From a virus: 20,696 nt of DNA. A model generated the notes under the pieces. That model was not told the DNA's origin, did not search any database, and saw nothing but the letters and a program-made list of their open reading frames with translations. The DNA lies in the IMG/VR virus record IMGVR_UViG_3300020154_000020, positions 1 through 20,696 of that record. The stretch is one strand, 5' to 3'. Positions 12,598 through 19,366 of the stretch are shown piece by piece. The stretch's first letter is position 1. Every line of letters begins with the position of its first letter. A program made the position numbers and the translations under genes.

Positions 12598-13091
12598 CAA
12601 AAATAGGTACAAGGCAGTTCATTGAACTGCCAAGTGGAAAACAGATCGCAGAGATGCTTCAAACCCTCTATGAACGTGCCTATTCGTTTAAAATGCGCAG
12701 GGAAAATGGTTGGTTCTTTTACGTGCCTAAGTTCATTAAACCGTATTTATCAGAGGAATTACTGAGTGGTCCAAATGGCTTTTTAGAAAGCCAAAAATTA
12801 ATGGAAACAGGAAAGCTTTTTTACCGTGGAGTCGAAATACTGGATGGCTATGAGATGGCGATCGTACTTATGCATGAATCTGCGTTGCTGTATCCTGAAG
12901 ATCAACTTGTTTTTAAAATTGATATTCAACAACCAGCCCCTCAAACGTTCGAGGAAGTGACAAGACCGCTAATCAAATGGCTATGCGAACATCATCATCC
13001 TCATGTGACGGTAATTGTAACGCCAACTGATGCACAGTTATTCAAAGGCGTTCAATCCACAGGCCGAATAATGGACTACGTGAAGGATTAA
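12594..13091 (+). CDS. Last early-operon hypothetical protein
   Basis: This 165-aa protein closes the rightward early cluster. The N-terminal half is helical (GKQIAEMLQTLYERAYSFKM), and the middle is mixed. The C-terminal part shows a conserved-looking LIKWLCEHHHPHVTVIVTPT, a histidine-rich turn followed by a buried strand and ending TGRIMDYVKD. The His cluster could bind metal but no enzyme family is recognised. It is translated from an ATGA overlap with the glycine-zipper gene and is followed after 65 bp by the terminator. Confidence 0.7.
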   Translation: MTKIGTRQFIELPSGKQIAEMLQTLYERAYSFKMRRENGWFFYVPKFIKPYLSEELLSGPNGFLESQKLMETGKLFYRGVEILDGYEMAIVLMHESALLYPEDQLVFKIDIQQPAPQTFEEVTRPLIKWLCEHHHPHVTVIVTPTDAQLFKGVQSTGRIMDYVKD

Positions 13092-13104
13092 AAAACAAAC
13101 TTTA

Positions 13105-13129
13105 CTAAAAAACGAAACGGTACAATTTT
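13105..13129 (+). repeat. A-rich motif shared with the left end
   Basis: CTAAAAAACGAAACGGTACA (13105-13124) plus ATT matches 97-119 over AAAACGAA..GGTACAATT, and matches 195-217 over CTAAAAA.ACGAAACG. It lies between the last early gene and the terminator. Transposase-binding or regulatory use is conjecture. Confidence 0.5.
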
Positions 13130-13155
13130 CAAACGATCTACAGTCAGGAGTCCGC

Positions 13156-13187
13156 AAAAAGCCCTCGCATCTTACGAGGGTTTTTTT
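13156..13187 (+). terminator. Strong intrinsic terminator ending the early operon
   Basis: A 6-bp GC-rich stem CCCTCG (13162-13167) and CGAGGG (13175-13180) encloses a 7-nt loop and is followed by seven T (13181-13187). An A-run (13156-13160) precedes it, so the element could also act on leftward transcription. It separates the early cluster from the gene at 13267. Confidence 0.88.
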
Positions 13188-13266
13188 ATGTGCATATCTT
13201 TTTAACTATCGAACAGCCTTTTTTCCGTAATTTGTCGTTACAACTCCAAATAGCCTAACTTTTTTA

Positions 13267-13584
13267 ATGCAACAACGGCGGTCCGTAAAGATTTTCGACG
13301 AGGTATTTCAAACCCTGCCTGCTGACATCGAGCGGAAAAAAGGGCGGTCGGCTCAGCTCCACAACCGCCGCAATGAATGCCTGATCGATCGTTATTACTA
13401 CTACGGCAAGTTTACAGACAAACGCTACCTTGATATCCTGGACGATCTCTCACGCGAATTTTTCCTTTCACCCGTTACAATCCCGGATCTGATTGCTGAT
13501 AACATTTCTATGCTGACAAAACTGAAAGCGCAGCAACCTTCAAAAAGTTATTTCTCAAAGAAGTGGAATCACCTTATGTGGTGA
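13267..13584 (+). CDS. Small possible regulator (Mor/C analogue by position)
   Basis: This 105-aa basic protein stands alone between the early terminator and the convergent morphogenesis operon. A central part, RNECLIDRYYYYGKFTDKRY, is followed by ILDDLSREFFLSPVTIPDLI, a helix-turn-helix-like arrangement. In Mu, the activators Mor and C sit between early and late genes, so a late-gene regulator is a reasonable contextual guess; sequence similarity to Mor is not evident. TAATTTG at about 13229-13235 could be its -7 promoter box. Its stop codon overlaps the 3' end of the leftward gene by 11 bp inside a hairpin. Confidence 0.6.
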   Translation: MQQRRSVKIFDEVFQTLPADIERKKGRSAQLHNRRNECLIDRYYYYGKFTDKRYLDILDDLSREFFLSPVTIPDLIADNISMLTKLKAQQPSKSYFSKKWNHLMW

Positions 13585-13586
13585 TT
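13567..13586. terminator. Hairpin at convergent gene ends
   Basis: AATCACC (13567-13573) and GGTGATT (13580-13586) form a 7-bp stem with loop TTATGT. The stem-loop contains the stop codons of both convergent genes (TGA at 13582-13584 on plus, TAA at 13574-13576 on minus). There is no long T-run, so it may be a weak bidirectional terminator or an RNA 3'-end stabiliser. Confidence 0.45.
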
Positions 13587-14107
13587 TCCCCATCTACTTC
13601 AAGCGCTGGTTTAGGTGCTTTCGTGTACTTCATGGCAGCGCTATGATCTTCGAACGAAGTCGTAAATAAAAGCACCCTAACGCGAAGCCCCGAAGCATCC
13701 TGAGAGCCACTGGCGGAAACCCGCTGCTCTGTTTGACTGTTGGTCCGGTTCAATGGCTGACAGTGATCGTTATGCCATCCCTGTACTTTTTCATAAACCT
13801 TTTGTTCGAGGGTATAGTACTCCAGGGCTTTTTCACGAACGTTGAGCGGTGCCCCGTGATGACTTTGAGCGAATGGAGCGAACCCGAGCCGCACACTGAT
13901 CAGGATGTCGCCGAGTTGTGACAACTCTGAAAGATTTGAGAATTGCGCCTGTGGAAAGTCGATCAATACGCAGGGAAAAGCAACATCTGGCCGATACTCA
14001 AAAACTTCAAGCTGACCAAAGTCCTGGTCTATCCATCTGAGTTCCGGTACCTCGGCTTTAAGAAAGGTTGAGAGGTCAAGAAAAAGCGTTCCAAAGAAAT
14101 TATCCAT
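13574..14107 (-). CDS. Probable tail terminator / head-tail completion protein
   Basis: This 177-aa protein is the last gene of the leftward morphogenesis operon. The N-terminal region (LFLDLSTFLKAEVPELRWID) and the strand-rich middle (PCVLIDFPQAQF, GDILISVRLGFAPF) give the alpha-beta pattern of tail-terminator or neck proteins, which close the tail tube and join it to the head. Those proteins typically follow a gpG/gp10-like gene, as here. The C-terminal LRVRVLLFTTSFEDHSA adds strands. Recognition is by pattern and position only, so another connector class is possible. It lies 11 bp from the upstream gene. Confidence 0.55.
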   Translation of the reverse strand: MDNFFGTLFLDLSTFLKAEVPELRWIDQDFGQLEVFEYRPDVAFPCVLIDFPQAQFSNLSELSQLGDILISVRLGFAPFAQSHHGAPLNVREKALEYYTLEQKVYEKVQGWHNDHCQPLNRTNSQTEQRVSASGSQDASGLRVRVLLFTTSFEDHSAAMKYTKAPKPALEVDGEITT

Positions 14108-14118
14108 AAGTAAGTTGT

Positions 14119-14610
14119 TTATTTAAGTGACTTCATAAATTCTGCCGTAAACACCCTGACTATTCTCGCGTTCAGGTATGGGCTTTCGCCGAGGAACTGC
14201 CTGCGTGGAATACGCTGATCTATTCTCCTGGTATGCGGTTTCACTTCGCTTCCGTTCTTCCTGGTGAAACCCTTCACGGTTTGTATTAATCCGATGCGCA
14301 GGCCTTCGTTGTGTGCCTTGGCATACTTCACATCGGATCCTACAGTAACGGAGGTTTGTGTGAGAGAAACAATACGGATGGACCTCCTTAACCTTCCGGT
14401 ATCTATGAGCAGATTGCGGCCCTTACGGCGATCTTTCTTCCACCCGACCTTACGTATTGCCCACGGCTGAAATGCATGCCCTAAAAAGCCCTGACGCTTG
14501 AAATTATCCAATGCAAAGTTTACCGCCTCGTTACCTGCCAGGAGCGGAAGCCGAGGAAGGACCGATTTGAACTTCTGTTCCAGTAATTTGATACCTTCTG
14601 CGGGTTCCAT
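14119..14610 (-). CDS. Virion morphogenesis protein, Mu gpG / HK97 gp10-like
   Basis: This 163-aa protein shows the signature of the phage virion morphogenesis family. A basic N-terminal region has FQPWAIRK near 47-54, then LLIDTGRLRRSIRI (67-80) and VGSDVKYAKAHNEG (90-103), and RRQFLGESPYL (136-146) near the end. In Mu, gpG acts in tail or head-tail assembly; HK97 gp10-like proteins join tail to connector. It follows the MuF-like gene on the minus strand, separated by 1 nt, the same relative order as Mu F then G. The length is normal for the family. Confidence 0.85.
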   Translation of the reverse strand: MEPAEGIKLLEQKFKSVLPRLPLLAGNEAVNFALDNFKRQGFLGHAFQPWAIRKVGWKKDRRKGRNLLIDTGRLRRSIRIVSLTQTSVTVGSDVKYAKAHNEGLRIGLIQTVKGFTRKNGSEVKPHTRRIDQRIPRRQFLGESPYLNARIVRVFTAEFMKSLK

Positions 14611-14611
14611 T

Positions 14612-15367
14612 TTAGCGGATGAAGTAAGGGTGATCTTCCGGGAATATCAGTCCGCGTTTGCCCAGGTTCGTTTGAAACATCGGCGGTATTTCGCTGGATG
14701 GAATCTTATCTTCCTGGGTAACGGTTCCAGACGGAAGCTGACGGACCGTGCTCCTGCAGTTAAAATGGTTCGGTGGATAGAAGCGATTCCAAAACGGATG
14801 ATCGATGGGAAGAATGGTACCGTCCAAGCCTCTGCAAAGATCGGTGGTCTGACTATCCAGAACAGCATCAAACTGAAGCAATGGAAGTATTCCAGCATCG
14901 GCAGAAATCCTCACCCACTTAGACGCCATTTGAGCACCGTTTACAGCGAGGTCATATTCCGTTTTGAGCCAAGTTTTTAAATACTTGTCGTTGATCAAAC
15001 GCGCTGCGTCTCTGAATTCTTCGAAGCTTTTCAGGTTGCCATTTGCATCCAACAGGGCATCGCTTAATTCGCGCATCTGCGAATAGTTCTTGGCCGAACT
15101 GAATTGCCATACGTTTTCTTTCAGGGCCTTCAGCATGTTGTAATCAGGCGTATCGAAATCGAATGACGCGAGATCACCGCCAAATCCTTTCACCACTCCG
15201 GACCATAACTTGTCGGAGATGTGTTTTGTTACAGCCTCATTGATACTTCCATCAGTACCCTGTAGGTTGTAAATGTTGAGGATCATTTCATCCAAGATGG
15301 CATTGATACCATCAGCAAGATTGATTTCTTCGATGCCATGGCCATGGTCGCAACAGCCCTTATACAA
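14612..15367 (-). CDS. MuF-like minor head protein (start uncertain, possibly frameshift-expressed)
   Basis: This is the minor capsid protein of the Mu F / SPP1 gp7 family, found inside the head near the portal. The C-terminal MuF signature is intact: DSQTTDLCRGLDGTILPIDH (171-190) then PPNHFNCRSTVRQL (198-211), with Cys178, His201 and Cys204. The N-terminal half is helical. The coordinates use the only conventional start in frame, TTG at 15367, with no Shine-Dalgarno. Coding-like sequence (ISALNDQINEL) continues upstream in frame to 15433, with no ATG or GTG before a stop at 15434-15436. That extension joins the portal frame by a -1 shift at TTTTTTC (see 15400-15433), so the usual product may be a portal-MuF fusion. 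Confidence 0.85.
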   Translation of the reverse strand: MYKGCCDHGHGIEEINLADGINAILDEMILNIYNLQGTDGSINEAVTKHISDKLWSGVVKGFGGDLASFDFDTPDYNMLKALKENVWQFSSAKNYSQMRELSDALLDANGNLKSFEEFRDAARLINDKYLKTWLKTEYDLAVNGAQMASKWVRISADAGILPLLQFDAVLDSQTTDLCRGLDGTILPIDHPFWNRFYPPNHFNCRSTVRQLPSGTVTQEDKIPSSEIPPMFQTNLGKRGLIFPEDHPYFIR

Positions 15368-15399
15368 TTCGTTGATCTGATCATTAAGCGCGGATATCT

Positions 15400-15433
15400 C
15401 CAGCCCCCTTATCAGGGGGCCGGGTCGAAAAAA
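15400..15433 (-). promoter_or_regulatory. Candidate -1 programmed ribosomal frameshift signal
   Basis: Read on the minus strand: slippery heptamer T-TTT-TTC (15433 to 15427), whose zero-frame codons TTT and TTC encode portal Phe443-Phe444. A spacer GAC follows, then a 9-bp stem CCGGCCCCC (15423 to 15415) pairing with GGGGGCTGG (15408 to 15400, one G-U). The loop TGATAA (15414 to 15409) holds the portal stop plus a second in-frame stop. If only the inner 6 bp pair, the spacer is 6 nt. After a -1 slip, translation reads CGA CCC GGC CCC CTG and runs straight into MuF. These are the three elements of a classical -1 site. One missing T in the sequence would look the same. Confidence 0.6.
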
Positions 15434-16758
15434 TCAGCAAGCAATGTTCGGAGCCTTACCAGGGCATTGAGATTTTTTACCGGCTTCTTAACCGGAGGCT
15501 TTTTCGCGATCGGAGGCTTACCGGGTTTGGGCGGTGTGTTCTCATCATCAAGCCCGTTCCTCATTGCCTTGTCGGCTTCCATCTGCGCTTTCAGCTCGTC
15601 GTAATTGTCGGGCTTTGGTATGCCATAGGTTTCATACCAATAGTCGTCAGCGATCGGAACCTTTGAAGAAACCTTGATATCGATCTCGACCTTTGTCTTT
15701 AACTCCTCCAGGTTGGTTTCAATCTCGTATTCAAAATACCCGCCGTCTACAACGGGTAAACCATAGCTTTTCAGGATAGTCGTGAATTCGTCGCTGTTCA
15801 GGTCGTCGATAACATCGAACATGTCGCTTTCGGTTTTTGCGACTTGTTGCTTTCCATGTTCTTTGCTTTGCGCGTAACCACTGCTGGAGCTGCTCTTCGT
15901 AGTTTCGGTGTTACCCAATACCACGATCGACATTTCTTCATTGCAGACGCCATAGAACTTTTCCTGCAGCTCACCCGTTCCATTGCTCTGCTTGCCGTCC
16001 TTCATATCGAACTGAGCCTGCTTCGGAATCATCATCGTGAGGCTACTTCCAGATTCATCAAGCACCTTGCGCAGTTCTGTGCGTGTCTTCTGATCGTACA
16101 CATCGTAGTAGATGATACGAACCGGTTGCCCGAATATCTCGATGTATTGCGCCCAGTCGGCCATGTTGCCGCGCTTCCAGATTGCATAAAACGAGCACTT
16201 CAAAAGATATCCTAAATCCTTTTCGTCACCCAGAATCCAGACGTTTGAAACGCCATCGTAACTGGTTCCTTCCTCGCCATACTGATCGATTGAAATAGTT
16301 TTCTTGTGCGGCTTAATGTGCTTGCGCGGCAGTTCCTTGAACTTCATTTTCGGTCCGGGAATGAACTCCAGACCGGATAGGCCCCACGCCTTTGTTTCCA
16401 TGATCTTCTTGATCACAGCGCGGAATACTTTGCTCTTAATGGTTTTGTCCATCAAGTCAACTTTCTTTCCACCTGAATCCTTGTAGATAAGCTTTTTATT
16501 CAGGATGGAATCAGCACGCTTTTCAATGATACCGGTAAGGTGACCGTCAATCAAAACATCGTCGTACAAATCGTATAGCCTTACACGTTGAGGGTAATGA
16601 ATACTCTCGGCCGATTGTAAAGCCATTTTGAAATCACCAATATCTTTTTGGCTACGGTCTGCACTCATGATGTTCAGTTCCTGAACGATCAATGGAGCGT
16701 TTTTAGGTTCTTCCGTTTTGGTTACGGCACCTTTCTTAGTCTTTCTTCGTGAGGCCAT
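15412..16758 (-). CDS. DUF935 portal protein (Mu gp29-like)
   Basis: This 448-aa protein forms the dodecameric ring through which DNA enters the head and to which the tail joins. It is recognised as the DUF935/Mu gp29 type by its length and by DWAQYIEIFGQPVRIIYYD (201-219). Helical stretches around 45-90 (DLYDDVLIDGHLTGIIEKRA) and the C-terminal PIADDYWYETYGIPKP also fit. The C-terminus is a Pro/Lys-rich tail (about 405-430) ending FFDPAP. The gene begins 2 bp after the gp36-like gene. Its 3' end carries the slippery T-run and hairpin described at 15400-15433, and the stop TGA is followed at once by an in-frame TAA. Confidence 0.93.
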   Translation of the reverse strand: MASRRKTKKGAVTKTEEPKNAPLIVQELNIMSADRSQKDIGDFKMALQSAESIHYPQRVRLYDLYDDVLIDGHLTGIIEKRADSILNKKLIYKDSGGKKVDLMDKTIKSKVFRAVIKKIMETKAWGLSGLEFIPGPKMKFKELPRKHIKPHKKTISIDQYGEEGTSYDGVSNVWILGDEKDLGYLLKCSFYAIWKRGNMADWAQYIEIFGQPVRIIYYDVYDQKTRTELRKVLDESGSSLTMMIPKQAQFDMKDGKQSNGTGELQEKFYGVCNEEMSIVVLGNTETTKSSSSSGYAQSKEHGKQQVAKTESDMFDVIDDLNSDEFTTILKSYGLPVVDGGYFEYEIETNLEELKTKVEIDIKVSSKVPIADDYWYETYGIPKPDNYDELKAQMEADKAMRNGLDDENTPPKPGKPPIAKKPPVKKPVKNLNALVRLRTLLADFFDPAP

Positions 16759-16760
16759 TT

Positions 16761-17192
16761 TTAAAAATGCTGTTTGCGTTTGCGATTAGAATTCCACTGT
16801 ACTCCTGAGCTTTCGTCAACATCCGTATCAGGATTGTCGGTTTTGTAAGGCCATCCATCCGGATCAGCCTGACCCTTCATGATCTTGTCGAGAAACTTTA
16901 AAGCGTCCTGATACATTGTTCGGAACAATTCAAGGTTTACGTTCGGGTTGGAAAGTTTCACCAAGTGCCAGCATGCGATATCGGCGATGAGGCTTTTAAG
17001 ATGTTCACGATCAAAACCCGGATCCTCCTCACCAAAGAGTATAGTAAGGTCAAATCTGCTGAGGTAGCTTTTTGCCTCGGATACAGCGTTTGCAATTGCC
17101 CTGGTAACTAGATCGTCATTTTCCCTTGTGATGGAATTGATGACTTCGGCATATAAGTGCGACTCAAGGTCGGCTTTGGTTAGAAATGGCAT
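16761..17192 (-). CDS. DUF1320-type (Mu gp36-like) head-tail connector protein
   Basis: This 143-aa protein matches the gp36-like family by its start FLTKADLESHLYAEVINSIT, the helix AIANAVSEAKSYLSRFDLTI (52-71), and the middle LIADIACWHLVKLSNPNVNL. These helical proteins are thought to work in head completion or the neck. The C-terminal 35 residues are polar and probably disordered (NPDTDVDESSGVQW). In Mu, gp36 follows the major capsid gene; here it lies between terminase and portal, a rearranged order. It is 2 bp from each neighbour. Confidence 0.75.
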   Translation of the reverse strand: MPFLTKADLESHLYAEVINSITRENDDLVTRAIANAVSEAKSYLSRFDLTILFGEEDPGFDREHLKSLIADIACWHLVKLSNPNVNLELFRTMYQDALKFLDKIMKGQADPDGWPYKTDNPDTDVDESSGVQWNSNRKRKQHF

Positions 17193-17194
17193 GG

Positions 17195-18739
17195 TTAAAA
17201 TCGTTTGGCGTTTGGCTTGCGTTTCATGAAGTGTAATCCATTGTCAGTGGCAATGGCGACTTTGTTCTTGGCAATGTGTACACCGCCCTCCACTGAGTCA
17301 GGTCCGTCCATGGTTCGGCTGTTCGGGCTTACTGATTTGAATTGCGTTTCCATCCGCTTCATGTGCGGATTATCCTTCTCATCGATATTGAAGACCAGGA
17401 GACCCATCCGGTTTAATGGTTCAAGCGTTCCCTCGATACGGAAGTATTTGTCTGGCTTTGCGCGATCGTCCGGAGTAACAGGAAGGATGTCGTTTCGGCG
17501 TTCGCCTTCCGCGAAAATCAACGGCAAAAGAACCTGCTGGTAAAAGGGATCCTGCAAGGTGTTGTTTTCGATGTAGCAGTATAGCTGCGTTCTTTCTTTC
17601 ACAAAGTCGCGCCCTGCATACATCCAGTCGATGAACTTTGCGTTCGTGGTAACGTCGACAAAACACTTGTAAACGTAGAACGTCAAATCTTTGAAGCCGA
17701 TTATTGAAACTGCTTTGCAACTGTTTGTTGCCTTAGACCTGGCAGTCGGTTTATCCTTGTTAGACGGTGATGGATCGGCGTACATGATCACAAAAGGAAG
17801 CTCACTCAATGGCGGACATTTGCCATAGGTGATTTCTTTGAATGCCTTACCCTCACTGATCGGATTGTTGAAATACTCGCCTTGGGCCGACTCGTATGAC
17901 ATTAAACGAAGCATATCATCGATATCAGCTTCGCTGTTCTTCTGAGGCCAAGTGCTTTTTCCGTACTCATCCCGAATGTTTACTGTCTCTTCATCGGTAG
18001 CATATTCACTGAACAGGCTTGTACAGCTGTATTCCGCGAAAAGGTTGTTGTCAAACGCGATTCTGTAATCCGAACTTATATCTACTGTTGGAAGTACGGC
18101 CTTTTGAATCCATTTGAATCGCTGGAATACACGCTCGGGATTTCTACACACTTCATCATCATCCACATCGTCAAAAACAATGATAGTTATACGTAATTCT
18201 TCCAATCTGGAGCCGCGGGGATTCTGGTCAGCACCAACAGCCCTAAACGCACAGCCACCACGAGTTACGAACTCGTATTCGGACCAACTTCCCGGTTTTT
18301 CCTGAACTCCATAATCGTTTATTAAGCGCTGATTAGCCTCAAGGTTTGCCCTATATGGTTTAAGAAGTCTGACTGCATTGTCTTCCGACTTACTGATCAT
18401 AAGCATGTTTGTCTTAAACTTTTTTGCGAAAGTCAAGTAGAAGATTTCAAACATTCTGCGGGTCGACTTCGATAACCCACGCGCCCATTTACGACTTTGA
18501 GCAATGCGCCGAGTGTTTATAAAACGATTCGCACTATGCTTGTGGAATTCAGCAGGTTCAGCAAATGAATACTTCGGGAAGTAGTATTTAAACCATTCCT
18601 CCGGATCAGCTTCAAGGCGTTTAATCCGTTTGGCTTTTTCTTCTTCGCTCTCGTTGATATCAACAGGCGTACTATTCCTGATGCTCTCAAGAAAGTCCTC
18701 CCATTTTAACAACGCTTGTTTGTCGGTCTGCTCTATCAT
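17195..18739 (-). CDS. Terminase large subunit (Mu gp28-like)
   Basis: This 514-aa protein is the ATP-driven motor and nuclease that packages phage DNA. The start at 18739 is used because it overlaps the preceding stop as ATGA; an upstream TTG at 18772 would add 11 residues. A viral-type Walker A is ARGLSKST (86-93, Lys91). Walker B is IIVFDDVDDDE (186-196, Asp190-Asp191). The nuclease domain begins near IMYADPSPSNKD (318-329), with Asp322 a likely metal ligand. In Mu-like phages the motor cuts beside an end site and packs the phage plus flanking host DNA. The operon context (small terminase, gp36, portal) is consistent. Confidence 0.92.
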   Translation of the reverse strand: MIEQTDKQALLKWEDFLESIRNSTPVDINESEEEKAKRIKRLEADPEEWFKYYFPKYSFAEPAEFHKHSANRFINTRRIAQSRKWARGLSKSTRRMFEIFYLTFAKKFKTNMLMISKSEDNAVRLLKPYRANLEANQRLINDYGVQEKPGSWSEYEFVTRGGCAFRAVGADQNPRGSRLEELRITIIVFDDVDDDEVCRNPERVFQRFKWIQKAVLPTVDISSDYRIAFDNNLFAEYSCTSLFSEYATDEETVNIRDEYGKSTWPQKNSEADIDDMLRLMSYESAQGEYFNNPISEGKAFKEITYGKCPPLSELPFVIMYADPSPSNKDKPTARSKATNSCKAVSIIGFKDLTFYVYKCFVDVTTNAKFIDWMYAGRDFVKERTQLYCYIENNTLQDPFYQQVLLPLIFAEGERRNDILPVTPDDRAKPDKYFRIEGTLEPLNRMGLLVFNIDEKDNPHMKRMETQFKSVSPNSRTMDGPDSVEGGVHIAKNKVAIATDNGLHFMKRKPNAKRF

Positions 18740-19191
18740 TTTTTGATACTTACCTGAATGAATGAGTTCCAAAGATCTGCGACCTCAATTACCTGTTCTG
18801 TTGTACCTACTTTTTGCAGGAACTTGATGAAGCGCATTCCGCTTTCAACCAAATCCGCAATACCCAAATCAGTTTCGAGGTTTCGAATTGCAGCGGTGTA
18901 TTTGATCATGATGTCGGCTTGTTTGGAATCGCCGTGGCCGAGCTTTGCTTCATCAATTGCCTTATTCAGGTTTTCAAGATGTTGATAGTATTTGTTTATC
19001 AACTCCTCCTTTGACAACAACAGGCGATTTCGCAACATCTTCCAGTTGCCTTCATTCACCCACTTACTCATTGTTTTTTCACTCACGCCAACGCGCTTTG
19101 CAATAACCTTTTGATCAAGCTGCTCTCGTGTAAAAAGAATCTTAGCGAGATACTGCTTGTCAGCAATAGAAGTCTTCGTGTTTGCCATCAT
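18736..19191 (-). CDS. Small terminase subunit (Mu gp27-like) with HTH
   Basis: This 151-aa protein is the first gene of the leftward operon. An N-terminal helix-turn-helix (about 12-52) is clear: DQKVIAKRVGVSEKTMSKWV followed by NEGNWKMLRNRLLLS. The rest is helical (YYQHLENLNKAIDEAKLG, LETDLGIADLVESGMRFIKF), suiting oligomerisation. Small terminases recognise the packaging site and load the large subunit, and Mu gp27 holds this position before gp28. The start may be either of two adjacent ATGs (19191 or 19188). Its stop overlaps the large-subunit start by 4 bp. Confidence 0.8.
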   Translation of the reverse strand: MMANTKTSIADKQYLAKILFTREQLDQKVIAKRVGVSEKTMSKWVNEGNWKMLRNRLLLSKEELINKYYQHLENLNKAIDEAKLGHGDSKQADIMIKYTAAIRNLETDLGIADLVESGMRFIKFLQKVGTTEQVIEVADLWNSFIQVSIKK

Positions 19192-19366
19192 GCAAAAATG
19201 CCTATGAAATGGGCCTTATGAGAAATTGAAAATGTATGATGCCGAATAGAAGAAGCATGATGCCGAGTATGTGCAGCATGATAAAAAGCCGGTTTGTAAA
19301 AGGGCCTCTTCACAGTTCATTTTTGTCTCCACGAAAACGCAAAACGAAAATGTTTTAATCGCGAAA
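19192..19366. promoter_or_regulatory. Divergent late promoter region with 21-bp-spaced repeats
   Basis: This 175-bp gap separates the leftward terminase-portal operon from the rightward protease-capsid operon, so both late promoters should be here. ATGATGCCGA occurs at 19236-19245 and 19257-19266, and a shortened ATGAT at 19278-19282, each 21 bp apart. The first two units also share a TA after the core and end AGC. Repeats every two helical turns place binding sites on one DNA face, a usual layout for an activator or repressor array. No confident -7/-33 pair is identified. Confidence 0.55.

Noticed and set aside
14100-14110. TTATCCATA as a DnaA box for the DnaA-like protein
   Set aside because: A single near-match of nine bases is expected by chance and lies at a gene start rather than in a cluster.
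14264-14470. Plus-strand ORFs within the leftward late operon (also 14498-14980, 15844-16215)
   Set aside because: They lie opposite gpG-, MuF- and portal-coding sequence and lack any protein family features.
18740-18772. TTG start for the large terminase
   Set aside because: The ATG at 18739 forms an ATGA overlap with the small terminase stop, the coupling used throughout this operon.
19271-19366. GTG start for the protease gene
   Set aside because: The extension lies in the repeat-bearing promoter region; ATG 19367 after an A-rich leader gives the expected domain start.
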